A DNA stretch of 7,037 nt, taken from assembly GCA_022704645.1 (NCBI GenBank), contig JAKJGA010000085.1, forward strand, positions 1 through 7,037, written 5' to 3'. Below, piece by piece: positions 6,004 to 7,037 of this stretch. The translations under genes were made by a program, and so were the position numbers. The stretch's first letter is position 1, and each line of letters begins with the position of its first letter. Under the pieces are notes generated by a model that saw nothing but the letters and a program-made list of their open reading frames with translations, was not told the DNA's origin and made no database searches. This DNA comes from Spirochaetota bacterium (GTDB taxonomy: Bacteria > Spirochaetota > UBA4802 > JAFGJZ01).

Positions 6004-6837
6004 TTATTTTTTATCGAAACTGTTTCCGGTAAATACCGATTCGGTAAACCGAATCCGCGAGTTCGAGTCGGAAAGCCGTAATGCGGCATTGTTCTCGAAA
6101 CGACTCCGGATCACACTGACTCTATCTGTCATTAAATTTGCACCGAATATCAGATGCGTCGAACGGTTATTCTTCACCGCACTGTCGGCAATCACCACAT
6201 CCCGGACTCTGCGGATGTAAAACAGGGTGCGCCCCTCGGTACCGCTGAATGTGCATCGATCAAAACGCACATCAATACACTCCTCCAGCGACAGCGCGCA
6301 TATAGTACAGTCACGAATGATTGAATCAGCCACCGACACGCCTTTTACCCTATCAAATTCGATGCCGGTAAGTCCGCATCCGTAGATGTCGCATTTGGTT
6401 ATTTTTATCCCGGTTGTGTTCTCAAACCAAACAACTCCGCCGTGACAATGTTCGGTATCCTTTTCATGTCCAAGCGTCAGTCCTTCGAGAGTGACATCTC
6501 GGCAATCATTAAATATTAACACGAATCCGTCGTTGCGCCCGTTTATAATTTCAACGCCTTTTACGCCGCGGATCACCAGACCCTTCACGTGCTGTATCTG
6601 CGGTTCACTATATTTGAAAAACAAAAACTCAGTTACAACACCCTGGGCATTGCGCACGTCATACAAGCCGGGCGCACAAACAATAGTGCGATTCGATCCA
6701 ATGTTCTCGAAAAGTTCTTTTACACTTGTCACATGTATGATGTTCTGCGCAGCCGGCGCTCCACCCATCGCCCTATAACCTGCCGTTACGGCAATAAATA
6801 TTGTCGAAACAGATAAAATAATTCGTATTTTTTTCAT
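6004..6837 (-). CDS. Exported right-handed parallel beta-helix protein
   Basis: This encodes 277 residues, from ATG 6835-6837 to TAA at 6004-6006. A GGGA site (6845-6848) lies seven bases upstream. Residues 1-30 form a signal peptide (MKKIRIILSVSTIFIAVTAG, with cleavage likely after GAPAA). Residues 34-60 (HVTSVKELFENIGSNRTIV, then APGLYD) match the cap that starts many exported beta-helix proteins. Seven or eight rungs of about 22 residues follow from residue 85 to 274, each with a V-x-I-x-x-[CS]-x-[IF] strand, for example GIKITKCDIYGCGLTGIEF, VSVADSIIRDC, VRFDRCTF, VSVIRSRFENN and IRFTESVF. The segment LGHEKDTEHCHGGVVWF (122-138) is a conserved-looking turn, and its histidines could bind metal or ligand, which is inference. 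The fold is shared by polysaccharide lyases and many non-enzymatic surface proteins. No catalytic triad is identifiable, so I claim no activity. It is first in the probable operon with the ankyrin gene. Confidence 0.9.
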   Translation of the reverse strand: MKKIRIILSVSTIFIAVTAGYRAMGGAPAAQNIIHVTSVKELFENIGSNRTIVCAPGLYDVRNAQGVVTEFLFFKYSEPQIQHVKGLVIRGVKGVEIINGRNDGFVLIFNDCRDVTLEGLTLGHEKDTEHCHGGVVWFENTTGIKITKCDIYGCGLTGIEFDRVKGVSVADSIIRDCTICALSLEECIDVRFDRCTFSGTEGRTLFYIRRVRDVVIADSAVKNNRSTHLIFGANLMTDRVSVIRSRFENNAALRLSDSNSRIRFTESVFTGNSFDKK

Positions 6838-7037
6838 GGTATAATCCCATCATTATCCCGCTGGTTAATCAAGAAGAATATGTTAACCTTGCCGTACAAG
6901 AAGTTCAATCCGCAATCAAAAACGTCAGTGGAAGAAGAAATGATCACAAAAACTAGTTAATGCTTGCAAAATATTCTGAGAACTAATACAAACGGAACAC
7001 ATAGATTTTAACTTTTAATTTATCATAAACGGTACAA
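6838..7037. other. Intergenic leader upstream of the beta-helix gene
   Basis: These 200 bases contain no convincing gene. A plus-strand ATG at 6880 opens only 26 codons (MLTLPYKKFNPQS and onward, stop 6958-6960) behind a weak AGAAG, which I do not accept as a gene. The stretch is moderately AT-rich without notable repeats, and probably holds the promoter and leader of the minus-strand beta-helix/ankyrin pair. Confidence 0.5.
6880..6908 (-). promoter_or_regulatory. Weak sigma70-type promoter candidate for the beta-helix/ankyrin pair
   Basis: On the minus strand, TTGAAC (6903-6908) and TAACAT (6880-6885) are separated by 17 bases. Each hexamer matches the sigma70 consensus at four of six positions. 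Transcription would begin about 35 bases before the ATG at 6837, a normal leader length. The spacing is ideal but the boxes are poor, so this is only a candidate. Confidence 0.22.

Noticed and set aside
5973..6089. N-terminal extension of the ankyrin protein to an ATG at 6089
   Set aside because: It is the end of the beta-helix gene read in another frame. The strong GGAAGGA site and the signal peptide both point to the start at 5972.
6491..6816. Plus-strand frames opposite the start of the beta-helix gene
   Set aside because: They are antisense to a well-supported signal peptide and beta-helix coding region, with no independent evidence.
6880..6960. A 26-codon plus-strand frame in the leader region
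   Set aside because: It has only a weak AGAAG upstream, no recognisable motif, and lies in the probable promoter region of the opposite-strand pair.

Overview
The window is bacterial chromosomal DNA of an organism I cannot name. Genes are closely spaced, have Shine-Dalgarno sites and carry signal peptides, and I see no rRNA, tRNA, phage, transposase or CRISPR hallmark. Large exported ankyrin-repeat and beta-helix proteins occur in several environmental diderm groups. A spirochaete-like host is a guess I would not defend strongly.

Layout from left to right. Bases 1-144 hold the last 47 codons of an unrecognised plus-strand gene cut by the window edge. Bases 145-720 contain no convincing intact gene. 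They hold a dense set of short inverted repeats, most with a three-base loop, including one compound palindromic block (227-370) that ends in a terminator-like stem plus T-run. They also hold a 7-bp tandem repeat and a 36-codon minus-strand open stretch whose peptide resembles the C-terminal tail of the neighbouring gene; I read it as a possible gene relic. Bases 721-2170 hold three small minus-strand genes of very low GC: an exported protein, a two-helix membrane protein and a second exported or anchored protein. None has a function I can name. Bases 2262-6837 hold two minus-strand genes of moderate GC. The first transcribed is an exported right-handed beta-helix protein of 277 residues. It is followed after 31 bp by an exported protein of 1236 residues made almost wholly of ankyrin repeats and ending in TPR repeats. 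Bases 6838-7037 are the leader upstream of that pair, with a weak promoter candidate.

All five complete genes point the same way, so transcription could run from the beta-helix gene through the ankyrin gene into the AT-rich trio. The 91-bp gap before the trio and the sharp drop in GC suggest the trio is a separate, probably acquired unit. The shared theme is export: four of the five proteins start with a signal-type hydrophobic segment and the fifth is a membrane protein. The two large products are repeat solenoids, which usually bind other proteins or, for beta-helices, sometimes polysaccharides. No partner, substrate or pathway is visible. The least explained parts are the exported ankyrin-TPR fusion with its beta-helix neighbour, the AT-rich trio with its possible downstream relic, and the hairpin-rich spacer.
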